From: Ipomoea triloba | Taxonomy: Eukaryota; Streptophyta; Magnoliopsida; Solanales; Convolvulaceae | Assembly (NCBI RefSeq): GCF_003576645.1 | Contig: NC_044917.1 | Coordinates: 3,544,587 to 3,608,586 of the forward strand | Length of the DNA stretch: 64,000 bases | Reading direction: 5' to 3' | Part shown: positions 53,636-63,911 of the stretch, piece after piece | Layout: every line of letters starts with the position of its first letter | Numbering within the stretch: position 1 is the stretch's first letter | Translations under genes and position numbers: made by a program | Notes under the pieces: generated by a model | What the model saw: only the letters and a program-made list of their open reading frames with translations | Databases searched by the model: none | Told to the model about the DNA's origin: nothing

Positions 53636-54474
53636 GTCAGCTGTTCATTGTTTCAAATTTCCACACTCAATTGTCATATCTCTAGATGCTTTTCTGTTTA
53701 ACTTGTCCAGACAGGTTTTCCTTTTTTTTTTTTTGGGTATTAATTGGGAATGGGTAGGTGGGTATGCTGCTCAAAGATCTTGTTCATCATATAAACAAGA
53801 TAGAACTTCACATGGTCGACACTTGACAGTAGGAACAGCCCCTTCTAATTGTCAACCCTGTTTAGTGTTTACCACTTGCGCTGCTGGGAGTCCTAACTAA
53901 TTGAAACATCACTTTGAGGTTGAATTTAGTTAAACTGGAAAATTAGAATACTGATTCCAAAGAAAGAGTGAACAAGGTTTAAGGCTTCTTTCATAATATT
54001 TAGCTTTCTGCATACTGTATTTGTTGTGGGTTGTGCAATTGGTGAAAGTGACGAATCCCTAATTTCAACGCAGAACTGTTATCAGATAAAAAAGTTTGCT
54101 TTCGTTGTGTATGATTTTTATGTCATCCTTTTACTTATCAAGAGAGACATTTTGAATTATTATTATGATGAGTATAATTAGGACTGTTTATGATAAAATC
54201 ATGGGGTGGCATTTGAATGTTCTATAAAGAGGGAATGGATGTGGGTTTGGATTTTACTTAGAACAAGTGAAGTGTAATAATACACTTTTCTGAAATAAAA
54301 TATGAACTTTGGGGTAACCACTGTACTGTCTTCTAGAGCCACTTATTACGAGTACTTTAAGTTCTTTAGAATTTATTTTGATTTTTTTTGGATGGAAATG
54401 TGTTTATTTCTTGCAATTCCATGATATTTTGAATCATTTGGTAAAACCTTAGCACAACTCCAATTAGAGATCTG

Positions 54475-54715
54475 TTGGGCGGAGGGGTAAATGCCAAGTC
54501 TAGCACCCGGTGGTTGGGCGGAGGCTGGTAAAGGATAAAAAAGGTCAAGTGCAACATCCAGCTTCTCAAACAATGTGATTGCGGTCTATAAGTAAGGAAA
54601 TAAAATAAAGTTGCGCCTTCACTACTAGCTATAGCTTATGGCCTAAGTGGTAAGCTTGATCTAACCAGTGGTATCAGAGCTTGGTCACTGGTTCGCTTGA
54701 TCCTAATAAGATCTG
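54475..54715 (+). mobile_element. 241-bp insertion with a 7-bp target duplication and PBS-like motif
   Basis: The sequence AGATCTG occurs at 54468-54474 and again at 54709-54715; the paralogous site in unit 2 (59673-59679) has a single AGATCTG and no insert. The insert contains TGGTATCAGAGC (54669-54680), the sequence complementary to the 3' end of initiator tRNA-Met that serves as primer-binding site in many plant LTR retrotransposons. No coding sequence is present. Confidence 0.75.
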
Positions 54716-55652
54716 GTGGCAGGTTCAGGGCTGTTGACTTAACCAGTTAAAAGCTCAAAACAATAAGATTGAATTCATGGAAATATAGTTGCTTTTAGTT
54801 ATTTTTGCCACTTCAGGAAGTAATTTTTAATCATTTGATGGCGTTCACACGTGCATGCAGTTGAAGTACAAAGTCCCAAGTCCCAAGTCCCATGCATTTA
54901 TTAGTTGTTTTTATATATATCAAGTATTTATTTTCTTGTGGCTCTAGATGTCTTTTCCATTCTCAAAACATTGAATTTATATTTCTGTTGCGGATTCTCA
55001 TAGAGAGCTGCCTACATATTCATCCATTCTGTAGTCCTGGAGGCATTGAAAAAAATATATTACTCCCTTTGAGTTCTTAAATAATTTGTTGGGTTGTTTC
55101 TTGAGCTTCCATCCTGCGTCATCATTCTTGGCTTCTTTTTGTACAGAATATAGGTCTTTTCTCTGCCCATCATTGTTTACATTGGTTGTGTACTTGCAAG
55201 TATTTTTTTGACCTGCTTTTAAACCAAAGACAAAATTTGAAGGCATGTCCGTAACCTATGTTGCTATTTTTTTACCTCTTTATTAGTACTTTTACTTAAG
55301 GTTTCCATGGGTGCTTTATAACTTTGTCAGGAACTTTTAGCTTGCCAAATGATTGACATAATACGTTAAATACATGCCTGATAGATTTAGCGATTTAGGA
55401 AAGGCCGCCAATTAACTGAAGAAATTTGAGCCTGGCAATACTTTGCAACCCACTTAAGCAAATTCTTAATTTGTATACAATAAAGATAAGTTTGGTCTTA
55501 AAGTGAAGTTGAAAGATCAGATTGACATCACTAAGGGAGTTTTGGGTCTCAAACAAACCCAATATTTTCTTCTTTTCCTGTTCCAACTATTATTCTTTCT
55601 TCCTTTTTCTTTATGTTTTCATGCCTGTGACGTAAGAACATAACAGGAGAAC

Positions 55653-57792
55653 ATGGAAATACTGGAGGCAACTGATGATGCATACGGAGGAGTTATTGTT
55701 GACATGAAGAAGAAGATGGATTCTGCCACCTTTGTTGCTTTGCTAAGAGCTTCAATATCACAATGGAGACAAGAAGTACTATCACTTTGTTTTTTTGTAC
55801 TTATGTATACTCCATCTTCTTTTATACATTTATAACTTAGAATATGATTATATTACGGGATTCTAGATGGGATAAATCTTGTTTGACGAGCTAAACATCA
55901 ATTGATTAGATCGAAGAGATAGGGATGGCTGAGGACACTTATGGCCCCTGATCAATGATTGACTTATCAAGTGAGATTTGTCTTGTTGATTAGTTAAGAA
56001 AGTTAACTTTTCAGTCATTTTATTAATATAAAAGGCAAAAACGAAGTAAATAAATAAAGTTAGCTTCTAGCACTGTCAAGTTTCAATTCCTTGATATCTC
56101 CACCAAATATACTCTGGGTTTTATGAATGTTTGTTTACTTTGTAGGGTAAAAGGGGAGTTTGGTTGAAACTTCCAATAGAACTTTCAAGTGTTGTGGATG
56201 CTGCAGTGAAGGTAATACATATACAATTTAAATTAAATTATATTTAATTCATTAACTGATGATCTCTGGCTATAATAATTAATATATATCTCAACATGGT
56301 CTTTACAAAGTTAAATACTGCAATATAGTTTATTTTAATTATATTATTTTTCTGGAAATTTAGTATTTATATATGTTAATGAATGCTGTAGGAAGGATTC
56401 TGGTATCACCATGCAGAGGCAACATACTTGATGATGGTATATTGGATTCCAGAAAGCACTCCCCACACTTTCCCTCCAAATGCTTCCCATCGAGTTGGCG
56501 TTGGTGCTTTTGTCATCAATCAGAGAGGAGAGGTAATTAACTTACTCAAAAAATGAGGAAAAGCTTCCAAACCATAAATTTTTTGAAAAAGAAAAGGAGG
56601 TAATTAACTCAGAATGTGGGGTATTCATACATGGTTGCTTGATCTTCTTATGGTACTGAAAAAGTATATTTGAGACCGTTAACATGCATGGAATTGAAGG
56701 GTTTCATGCATCTATTAATTAATTATATTTATGTTCTGCAGATTCTGGTGGTGCAGGAAAATTCGGGCAAGTTTGCAGGCACTGGAATCTGGAAGATGCC
56801 CACTGGGGTTGTCGAGGAGGTGATGAATTTAATTACTAGCTATTTGGACAGTTAAAGACACACACATATATACATACATACATACATACAAGTGAGCGTG
56901 CACAAAAAATGTTAAAATCAGCAGTTACTACATATGCAAGTGTATATATAGTAGTATAGTACACTTACTTTAATATTGTCACCTGAACTTTAGGGAGAAG
57001 ATATATGGGCGGCTGCTATTAGAGAAGTACAAGAAGAGACCGGAGTAAGCAATTACTTTAGCTCCCATTTTAATAAAACTTGCCGTTTATAATTTGTGGC
57101 CATGCACGGCTGGAAAACTTGCTATTACCAATCATTTTTTTCTGACCAATAAAAAAAATGGATGGGAATTAGCGAAATTTTCAACTTTTTCAACCACCAT
57201 CTGAGGTGGTTAGAAGAAGTGTTATGAATATACTCCGTATTTGGTATAGTTCATGTTTTGATATTTTTTTACTTTTTCCCCTCCAGATTGACACAGAGTT
57301 CGTAGAACTCCTTGCTTTCAGGTCAACCTTGTTTCCTTTTCGACTTTTTGATCTTACATTCATCATTATATATATGCAATGCTATTGATACACACTTTGT
57401 TGGTCAGATAGCATGCCAATTGTCCTAAATGTTAAGATTATACATTGGTTAATATATTAGGTGTAGACTAATTGGTTCCGTGATTTGGTTGCAGACAAAG
57501 CCACAACTCGTTCTTTGGCAAATCGGATTTGTTCTTCGTTTGCATGCTAAGGCCACTGTCTTTCACCATTAAGAAGCAAGATTCTGAGATCAAGGCAGCA
57601 CAGTGGATGAGAATAGAGGAATACGCAGCACAACCATTTGTGCAGGAGCATGAGATCTTCAACAGCATTGCCAAGATTTGCTTGGCTAGGAAGGAGAATG
57701 CATATTCTGGTTTCTCTGCACTTCTCAACACCACAGGCTTTTCCAAGAAGAAGTCTTATCTATACTGCAGCTCTACCTATACCCCATCATAG
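55653..57792 (+). CDS. Nudix hydrolase B, tandem paralogue of A
   Basis: Same enzyme family as gene A. Exons: 55653-55775, 56146-56211, 56392-56532, 56742-56819, 56994-57044, 57287-57321, 57495-57792; 263 aa starting MEILEATDD. The Nudix box is intact (GVVEEGEDIWAAAIREVQEE followed by TGID). The family core of gene A is split here by an extra intron (56212-56391) between AAVK and EGFWYHH. The start codon is preceded by CATAACAG|GAGAAC, a usable acceptor in phase 0, so transcription may begin further upstream and the ATG at 55653 may be internal to a longer protein. The promoter seen in front of gene A is not conserved here. The encoded protein looks functional; no lesion was found. Confidence 0.9.
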
Positions 57793-58860
57793 TCAACTCT
57801 TAATCTATCTTTTCATATCATACAATCTTGTTTATAACAAGTCACAAGTAAGTTCATGCAAATATGTTGACAAGATCATTTAAACAAGCTAATTTGCTAA
57901 GACAAGTAAATTATCATATCAACTTGTTAATGATCGTGTCAATCTAAATACTAATCTATTATTTTTTATCCGGTATTAACATATTAGGTTAAAATTTGTG
58001 TAAATCATATCAACCCCTCTACGAAACTGCTCTAGGTGTAACCTGCCCCAGCAATGACTCTGGATATTCTTAATCTTAACAAATACATTAATAATTGGAT
58101 TAAGGTAGCCTACACCTGTATTATGAAATCTGTTGGCTGTGGGAAGTGGGAGCCACCATCATTTTAACCAATCAAACATAGCAGCATGAAGCATACATCT
58201 GAGCCCATAATGACAAACTTGTCAGCCCCCACGTCACACCGGCCTCTAATTAATATAAACCATGTTGATTAATGCTACTAACGCTTATACGAAAAGAGTA
58301 ATCAAGTAGGTAAAGGATAATTATTGTATTTTAAAGTAATAAATTTGATTCTTATCAACATTTTCTTGGTTAAACTTATCATACATGATAATTTTAATAC
58401 AATTTACTCTTTTTTTTGTGCGCTTAATTTTTTAATTATTATACAATATGTCAAAAATAAAAATAAAATAGTGAAGGCTCCTTTCATGCTCCCTTCTATA
58501 AAATAGTGAAGGCTCCTTTCATGCTCCCTTCAAGGATATATCAATTCTTATAGGAAAATGATATTTCTATTGATTTTTTTTTTACATAAATTTTTATATA
58601 ATTTGACATGATACATACTATTAATCTTTTAAAAGACAAATTTAATTAAATTGGAAAGGGACTTAAGGCATCCCATCCACATTCCTATGGGTATGAATTA
58701 GTCTTATAACTTCTAAGATACAAATATCAATAATAGGCAATAGCTATGTAAAAAAGTTACAAGTATTGGATAACATATCAATTTAAGATATTTAATTACT
58801 TTTGCCACCTAATCTGCATTTAATTTAAAATTTTAAAAATCTCCATTAAAAACTCATCCT
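57793..58860. other. Spacer downstream of Nudix B
   Basis: No gene recognised. A 34-bp phrase starting AAAATAGTGAAGGCTCCTTT occurs twice in tandem (about 58465 and 58500). The stretch 58208-58255 matches 52225-52265 in unit 1. Otherwise AT-rich. Confidence 0.5.
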
Positions 58861-58869
58861 TCCCTGTTC

Positions 58870-59016
58870 CTCTATACCGCTCTCTCTCCTTTCTTGTGGC
58901 CATTTCCCGATTTCTCTCTCAATCTCTCCATAAAAATCAAAGCATAAGGGTTTCTGATAGAGACAGCGGCTGCTCTCACCGCCACCTCGAGCTTCTCCGG
59001 TCACTTAAATCCTGCT
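58870..59016 (+). other. Putative noncoding leader exon, unit 2 (upstream of the kelch gene)
   Basis: 'ttctctctcaatctctccat', 'gctgctctcaccgccacctc' and 'gagcttctccggtcac' are close copies of the unit 1 leader at 52.9 kb, and the block ends CTGCT|GTAAGTTCT. Downstream intronic text (gcgatttagtgttcctctgg) is also shared with 53.03 kb. In this copy the next coding exon is that of the kelch gene. Confidence 0.5.
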
Positions 59017-59472
59017 GTAAGTTCTGCACCCTCTCTGCAATTATCATTTTTCTTCTGTAACAGAATCTGCGATTTAGTGTTCCTCTGGTAGTTATGACCC
59101 TAAAACCCCAGCAGTATCAGTTTCACGGCCGGAATTTGCATTTAGCACTGCGTATGCATGTATACATTTACATATTGCGCAGCAGTGCAGTGAATGGAAT
59201 GGTTTCCGAATCTGTTTGTAATGTTATGTGCATTAGTGGAGCATGCATTGAAATGGTTTGCTTCGGTGATGATATTGTTAAACTTTTATCATTTTCTCTT
59301 AGTTTGGATGAGTATAGTGTTGTATGAGTTGGAATTAAACTTTTGAAATTTAGCATGAAGTGCCTTCGAATTTGACTGACAGAAACTATATCATCATTCA
59401 TTCATTCCTAAACTCACAGTGACACCGGCAATCAACAACAAGAGTCGAATCCACAGCAACGTTTGGTTGGCG

Positions 59473-61226
59473 ATGGCTCAAACAGAGGGCAAATGGATTA
59501 AGGTTTGATCATACTTAATCTTTAACTGTACTCCTTAAGTGCTGATTGGGAGTATGCTTTACATTCTTTAGAATTTATTTTGATTATGTTTTTGGTGGAA
59601 ATATGTGTTGTTTTCTTGGAATTCCATGATTGTTTGAATCTTTTGGTCAAACTATAGCACGGCTCCTATTAGAGATCTGATGGCTGGTTCAGGCCATTGA
59701 CTTAACCAATTGAAGCTCAAAACAATAAGATTGAATTTATAGAAATATAATTCCTTATACTTATTTTTTCCACTTCAGAAAATATTTATTAATCATTTGT
59801 GGCTTCTTTTTGTAGAGAATATAGGCCTTTTCTCTGCCCATCATTATTTACATTGGTTGTGTACTTTGCAAGTATTTTTTTTGGACCTCTTTTTGCCTTT
59901 TTAGACCAAAGACAAACTTGAATGAGCATGTTCATAACCTCTTTAAGTTGGAAGCCAATTGAATGATGTTTCTGACTTCACAAATCACAACTACTTATTT
60001 ACTATAGAACCAATTGATTGCTGTGGTGTATCCAATATTTGCAGTTAGAGGTCTCCATTTTGGAAATTAAGTTTGAATAAGATGTTCTTTAGTATTCTTT
60101 TGACGCCTCTGTATATCTCGTTCTTTGGAGTTCAGTATACTTATATAAAGTACTCTGCTTGATGCGGGCATTTTGTTTCCTAGATTGTGGATTTAAGTTG
60201 CTAACCAACCATCATCCCAAGAAATTTTTGCTGCTACATTTTACTAATACTTGCTCATGATCTGTGATGTACTTAATGCAGCTAGAACAGTCGGGCACTG
60301 GACCTGGGGCAAGAAGCTCGCACGCAATCACCATTGTAGGACTAAAAGTCTATGCCTTTGGTGGTGAGTTCACCCCACGTGTTCCCGTTGACAATAAGCT
60401 ATATGTGTTTGATCTGAATGATCAAACGTGGTCTGTGGCTGAGGCCACCGGTGATGTCCCTCCCCCTCGTGTAGGTGTCACAATGGCATCTATTGGTGAA
60501 ACCATATATGTCTTCGGTGGGAGAGATGCTGAACACCAGGAGCTGAATGAGCTCTATTCTTTTGACACATCTACGAACAAGTGGGCTCTATTGTCTAGCG
60601 GAGACAATGGGCCTCCCAACCGGAGCTACCACTCAATGACAAGTGATGATCAGCACATATACGTCTTTGGTGGGTGTGGAGTGACTGGTCGTCTTAATGA
60701 TCTCTGGGCTTACAATGTTGTTAGTAAAAAATGGAAGAAATTCCCCCTGCCTGGGGACAGTTGTAGAGGCAGAGGGGGACCTGGCCTCACTGTTGTCCTA
60801 GGAAAAATCTGGGTTGTCTATGGATTTGGCGGTTATGAGCTTGATGATGTACACTGCTTCGACCCAGTTGAAGAAAAGTGGAGTCAAGTCCAAACCAACG
60901 GCGAAAAACCAACTGCTCGCAGCGTCTTCTCAACGACTGGGATTGGAAAGTACATATTCATCTATGGTGGGGAAGTAGACCCTAGTGATTTAGGTCACCT
61001 TGGTGCTGGAAAATTTGCTGCTGAGGTTTACGCCCTCGACGCTGAAACGCTAGTTTGGAAGCGCTGGGAAGCGACCGGAGATCATCCAGGGCCACGAGGA
61101 TGGTGTGCTTTTGCAAGTGGACAGCGAGACGGACAAGAAGGCCTGCTGGTATATGGTGGTAATTCCCCTAGCAATGATCGGCTTGGCGACATTTTCTTTT
61201 TCACTCCATCATGCTTTGAGCTTTAG
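59473..61226 (+). CDS. Nitrile-specifier-like kelch protein (NSP5 type)
   Basis: Two exons: 59473-59502 (MAQTEGKWIK) and 60282-61226; 324 aa. It consists almost wholly of kelch blades forming a propeller: each block shows the FGG / Y...D...W pattern (YAFGGEFT, YVFDLNDQTW, YVFGGRDAE, YSFDTSTNKW, YVFGGCGVTG, YNVVSKKW, GFGGYELDDV, IYGGEVD, YALDAETLVW, VYGGNSPS). It matches Arabidopsis NSP5-like proteins along its length. In Brassicales these direct glucosinolate breakdown to nitriles. Nothing else in the window points to glucosinolates, so an older, different role is likely in this plant. The iron-binding E-x3-D-x3-H motif of specifier proteins reads E241-VDP-S245-DLG-H249 here. Confidence 0.88.
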
Positions 61227-61685
61227 TGGCCATTGGAAAATGATTTGTATATCTGCTGCAGTGTGTGTAGTGTGTACCCAAGTTGTCTTTTAATATGCCG
61301 TACTAATAAGTAATCCGAAATCATATTACAATCATATCACATATCATTAATTGTTTTTGGCCTAGCACTTTTTACAGGTTTTCCAGTCATCCTAATGATA
61401 TAGTGCCGATTATTAGCTGATGTATTTATAAGGGAGTAATATAATTTATAATTATCAAATAAAGATTTCATACATTCACAAAATGTAATTACAAATTCAA
61501 CAAGAAATTAAGGTGCAATTATTGTCTTGAGCATAAATAACAAGCAAGCCACTATTAATTCCACTCAACCCCCCCTCTCTCGCTCTTTGTGTTTGTGTAT
61601 AATCAATAATCATTTCTATATGCACTCCGTGGTATATTGATAGTGATAATCTAACGTGCGACACTATGCTCTTTTAATTAACAAA
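61227..61685. other. Convergent 3' region between the kelch and FLA genes
   Basis: The two genes point at each other. Only their 3' untranslated ends and AT-rich DNA are visible. Confidence 0.5.
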
Positions 61686-63437
61686 TTAAATACAAGCACA
61701 CAAAAACGTCAAAATCATTGCCACCAACCACGCGCCACTTCTCCTCACGCCACCGTTGCGCTGACCGGCGGCCTGGTCCGACGGAACTCCGTCGTCGGAG
61801 TTAGGTCCCGGCGCAGCGCCGTATGACTCGCTACCGGACTTGCTGGCCGCCTTAAACAGCTCTCGTGGCAACAAAACCTTATCCAGTTTGAAAACCGACA
61901 GCGGCTCCTCATCGTACATGGTTCCGGTGATCTTCGCCGTCACCACTTTGGTCTCCAACGTCACGTCGTCGCCGCTGTTTTGCACCGTGAAATCGTACTT
62001 GTTGGACCCGCCGGTGGCTAGAGTGTTTAGAACGCCGTTACTGGACCTTAACATCCCTAGATTATGGTACACCGGCACGCCGTGGTACAATAGAAGTGAC
62101 ATTTTCCCGTCTTTGCTCAGATTCTTGTACTTCGGCATGAAACCTTGGATTACCTGTAAGAATTTTTCATATATTATAATGGAGTATTTGGTAAATAGCT
62201 TAAGTGTTAGCTGATTGGATAATTTGATTAGTGACTTTAACTAGATGATAACATTAGTTGATTCTAGAAAAATGTTTAATAAATTAATATTAGCTCATTG
62301 TAGAAAAATATTTAATAAATAACTGTTCGCTTTTCTTCACGACGCAGAGGCGTGCCTAGGTTTTGTTGGCCCGAATTGCCCTGCCTTCGACCAGTGGACT
62401 AGGCACGCCCGCCAGACCATGCATTTTTTAAAAAATAATAATATATAATATATAATATACACTATTTTATAATATAAGGAGTATATATATATATGGCGGG
62501 CAGCCCACGGCCTGCCAAGCCCGCCCACCAAGTTCGCAAGCCTAGGCAGGGCGGGCTAAAAAGCTTATTTTTTGACAGGTTTCTAAGCAGGGAATAGAAT
62601 GGTTCAAGCCCCTAAGCTAAGTCCGTTTTGACAGTTCCCTACCAAGCTGCAATACCATTCAACTATATATGGCTAGACGTATAACGATCATTCTAAAGTT
62701 TCTATTAGTACGAGATAGAGCTATTCGTGTTCTAATATTACCTTATCGGTCGGACAAAACACGGTTAAACCGGTCTCGACGTTCAACGCGAAAGTTCCGT
62801 CAGCCCCGGTGCTCTCCAACAAGTCGGCGAACGCTTTGCAGCCTTGTTTCGCCATTAACGTGGTAATGTTCACGTCGGTGGGGCCCGACGCCGGAGCCTC
62901 AGCGTAGGGGGAGGAGAGGAAGCGGCTGATTTGAATGACAGAAATTTTATACGGCTTTTCCAGAACAGATTTCACAAAAGTTGAGGCAAAGCGGCCTGTA
63001 TTATCTTCGGAGGCGAATCCCACCTTTCCACCCTTAAGAGCGGTGATATTGACGTAGCCGGAGGTTCCGGGAGCGTCGCCGGTGGCTTGGAACATGGTGG
63101 CGGTGAGAGTGGTGCCGTTGTTGAGGTGGTGGAGCTTCTTGGAGCCGAAGTAATCGGCGAGGACGTGGAAGGAGAGGATGTTTTTGATGGTGTAGAGCGA
63201 GTAGTGATTTTCGAGGATGTCGTTCATGGCGGCGTTGTTCAGTACTAGCACCGTGATGGTTTGGCGGCGGTTGATCTCCGCCGCCAGATGCGTTAGAGTT
63301 AGGTAGCGGTTGAAGGTGGAGAAGTCGTCGTGTTTGGCGAGAATTTGGGTGATGTTGTAGGCATGCGCCGTGGAGAAGAGTAAGATGGCGTACACATATA
63401 GTGATAAAATTACCGGCGCCGCCGCTGAAAGCTGCAT
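61686..63437 (-). CDS. Fasciclin-like arabinogalactan protein (FLA), two FAS1 domains, GPI-anchored
   Basis: Cell-surface proteoglycan. Exons: 63437-62742 and 62153-61686; 387 aa. Signal peptide about residues 1-26 (ending STAHA before YNITQIL). First FAS1 domain about 27-175 (H1-like TVLVLNNAAMND, H2-like region). A short arabinogalactan-type linker PYAEAPASGPTDVN is followed by a second FAS1 domain about 190-330 (GLTVFCPTDKVIQGF; YDEEPLSVFKLDKVLLP). Then come a Ser/Pro-rich stretch (YGAAPGPNSDDGVP) and a hydrophobic C-terminal tail (SGAWLVAMILTFLCACI) as a GPI-anchor signal. Several N-x-S/T sites are present. The order resembles the FLA1/FLA2 group. The single intron holds a GC-rich repeat. 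Confidence 0.93.
62335..62560. repeat. GC-rich transposon-like repeat in the FLA intron
   Basis: Contains 'gaggcgtgcctaggttttg', 'ggcccgaattgccctgcc', an AT-rich core (about 62425-62490), then 'ggcgggcagcccacggcctg' and 'caagcctaggcagggcgggc'. GC-rich ends with facing CCTAGG and GCCC phrases over an AT core look like the element at 34.9 kb. The boundaries are uncertain. Confidence 0.45.
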
Positions 63438-63519
63438 TTCTCCGGCGGAGAAAGAGATTAAAGGTTTCCTTTTATGATCTCTTGGAGTTTATTGTCACAA
63501 AATTGTAGGACTGTAGGGG

Positions 63520-63527
63520 TTTATAAA
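63520..63527 (-). promoter_or_regulatory. Probable TATA box of the FLA gene
   Basis: The minus strand reads CCAATTTATAAACCCCTAC about 85 bases before the start codon at 63437. Confidence 0.55.
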
Positions 63528-63625
63528 TTGGCTTTTCTGTTCACCTGTCTTTTTAAATAAATCACATATTAATCTTTTAATTTTGTAAGGGTAGTTAAGA
63601 ATTATTTGTAAAAATGTGTATTATT

Positions 63626-63628
<3 letters not shown>

Positions 63629-63658
<30 letters not shown>
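63629..63658 (+). repeat. (TA)n microsatellite upstream of FLA
   Basis: About fourteen TA units. Confidence 0.9.
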
Positions 63659-63659
<1 letters not shown>

Positions 63660-63689
63660 TGGTTCAAATGACATCAAAGCTTCTCATCT

Positions 63690-63890
63690 AGTCGGTGCAG
63701 ATTGCACAATTAGGTATACAGATTGCACAATTAGGTATACATAAATGCACTACAGAGTGTTCGGAAACTTCTATAGTGAAATGCACCACAAAACGCACCA
63801 TACACAAAAAAAAAAAAAATACCAAACCTAATGGTGCATTTCCGAATACTTTATAGTGCATTTATGTGTACCTAATGGTGCATGACCGCA
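63690..63890. mobile_element. Inverted-repeat element next to TA arrays
   Basis: The left arm TTAGGTATACATAAATGCAC followed by TACAGAGTGTTCGG faces the right arm whose reverse complement reads TTAGGTACACATAAATGCAC followed by TATAAAGTATTCGG. The left arm's first 20 bases or so are themselves duplicated (GATTGCACAATTAGGTATAC twice). A poly-A tract lies in the loop. This could fold into a long hairpin. Confidence 0.65.
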
Positions 63891-63909
63891 GGGTCGCACG
63901 GGAACCTTA

Positions 63910-63911
<2 letters not shown>

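Noticed and set aside
53544..53900. 118-aa frame downstream of the receptor exon
   Set aside because: No similarity to the AHK2 CHASE region or any family I know; it crosses the splice donor and poly-T tracts.
54640..54730. tRNA gene suggested by 'tggtatcagagc' and 'ggttcgcttgatcc'
   Set aside because: No acceptor stem or anticodon arm could be folded; the first motif is a primer-binding-site sequence.
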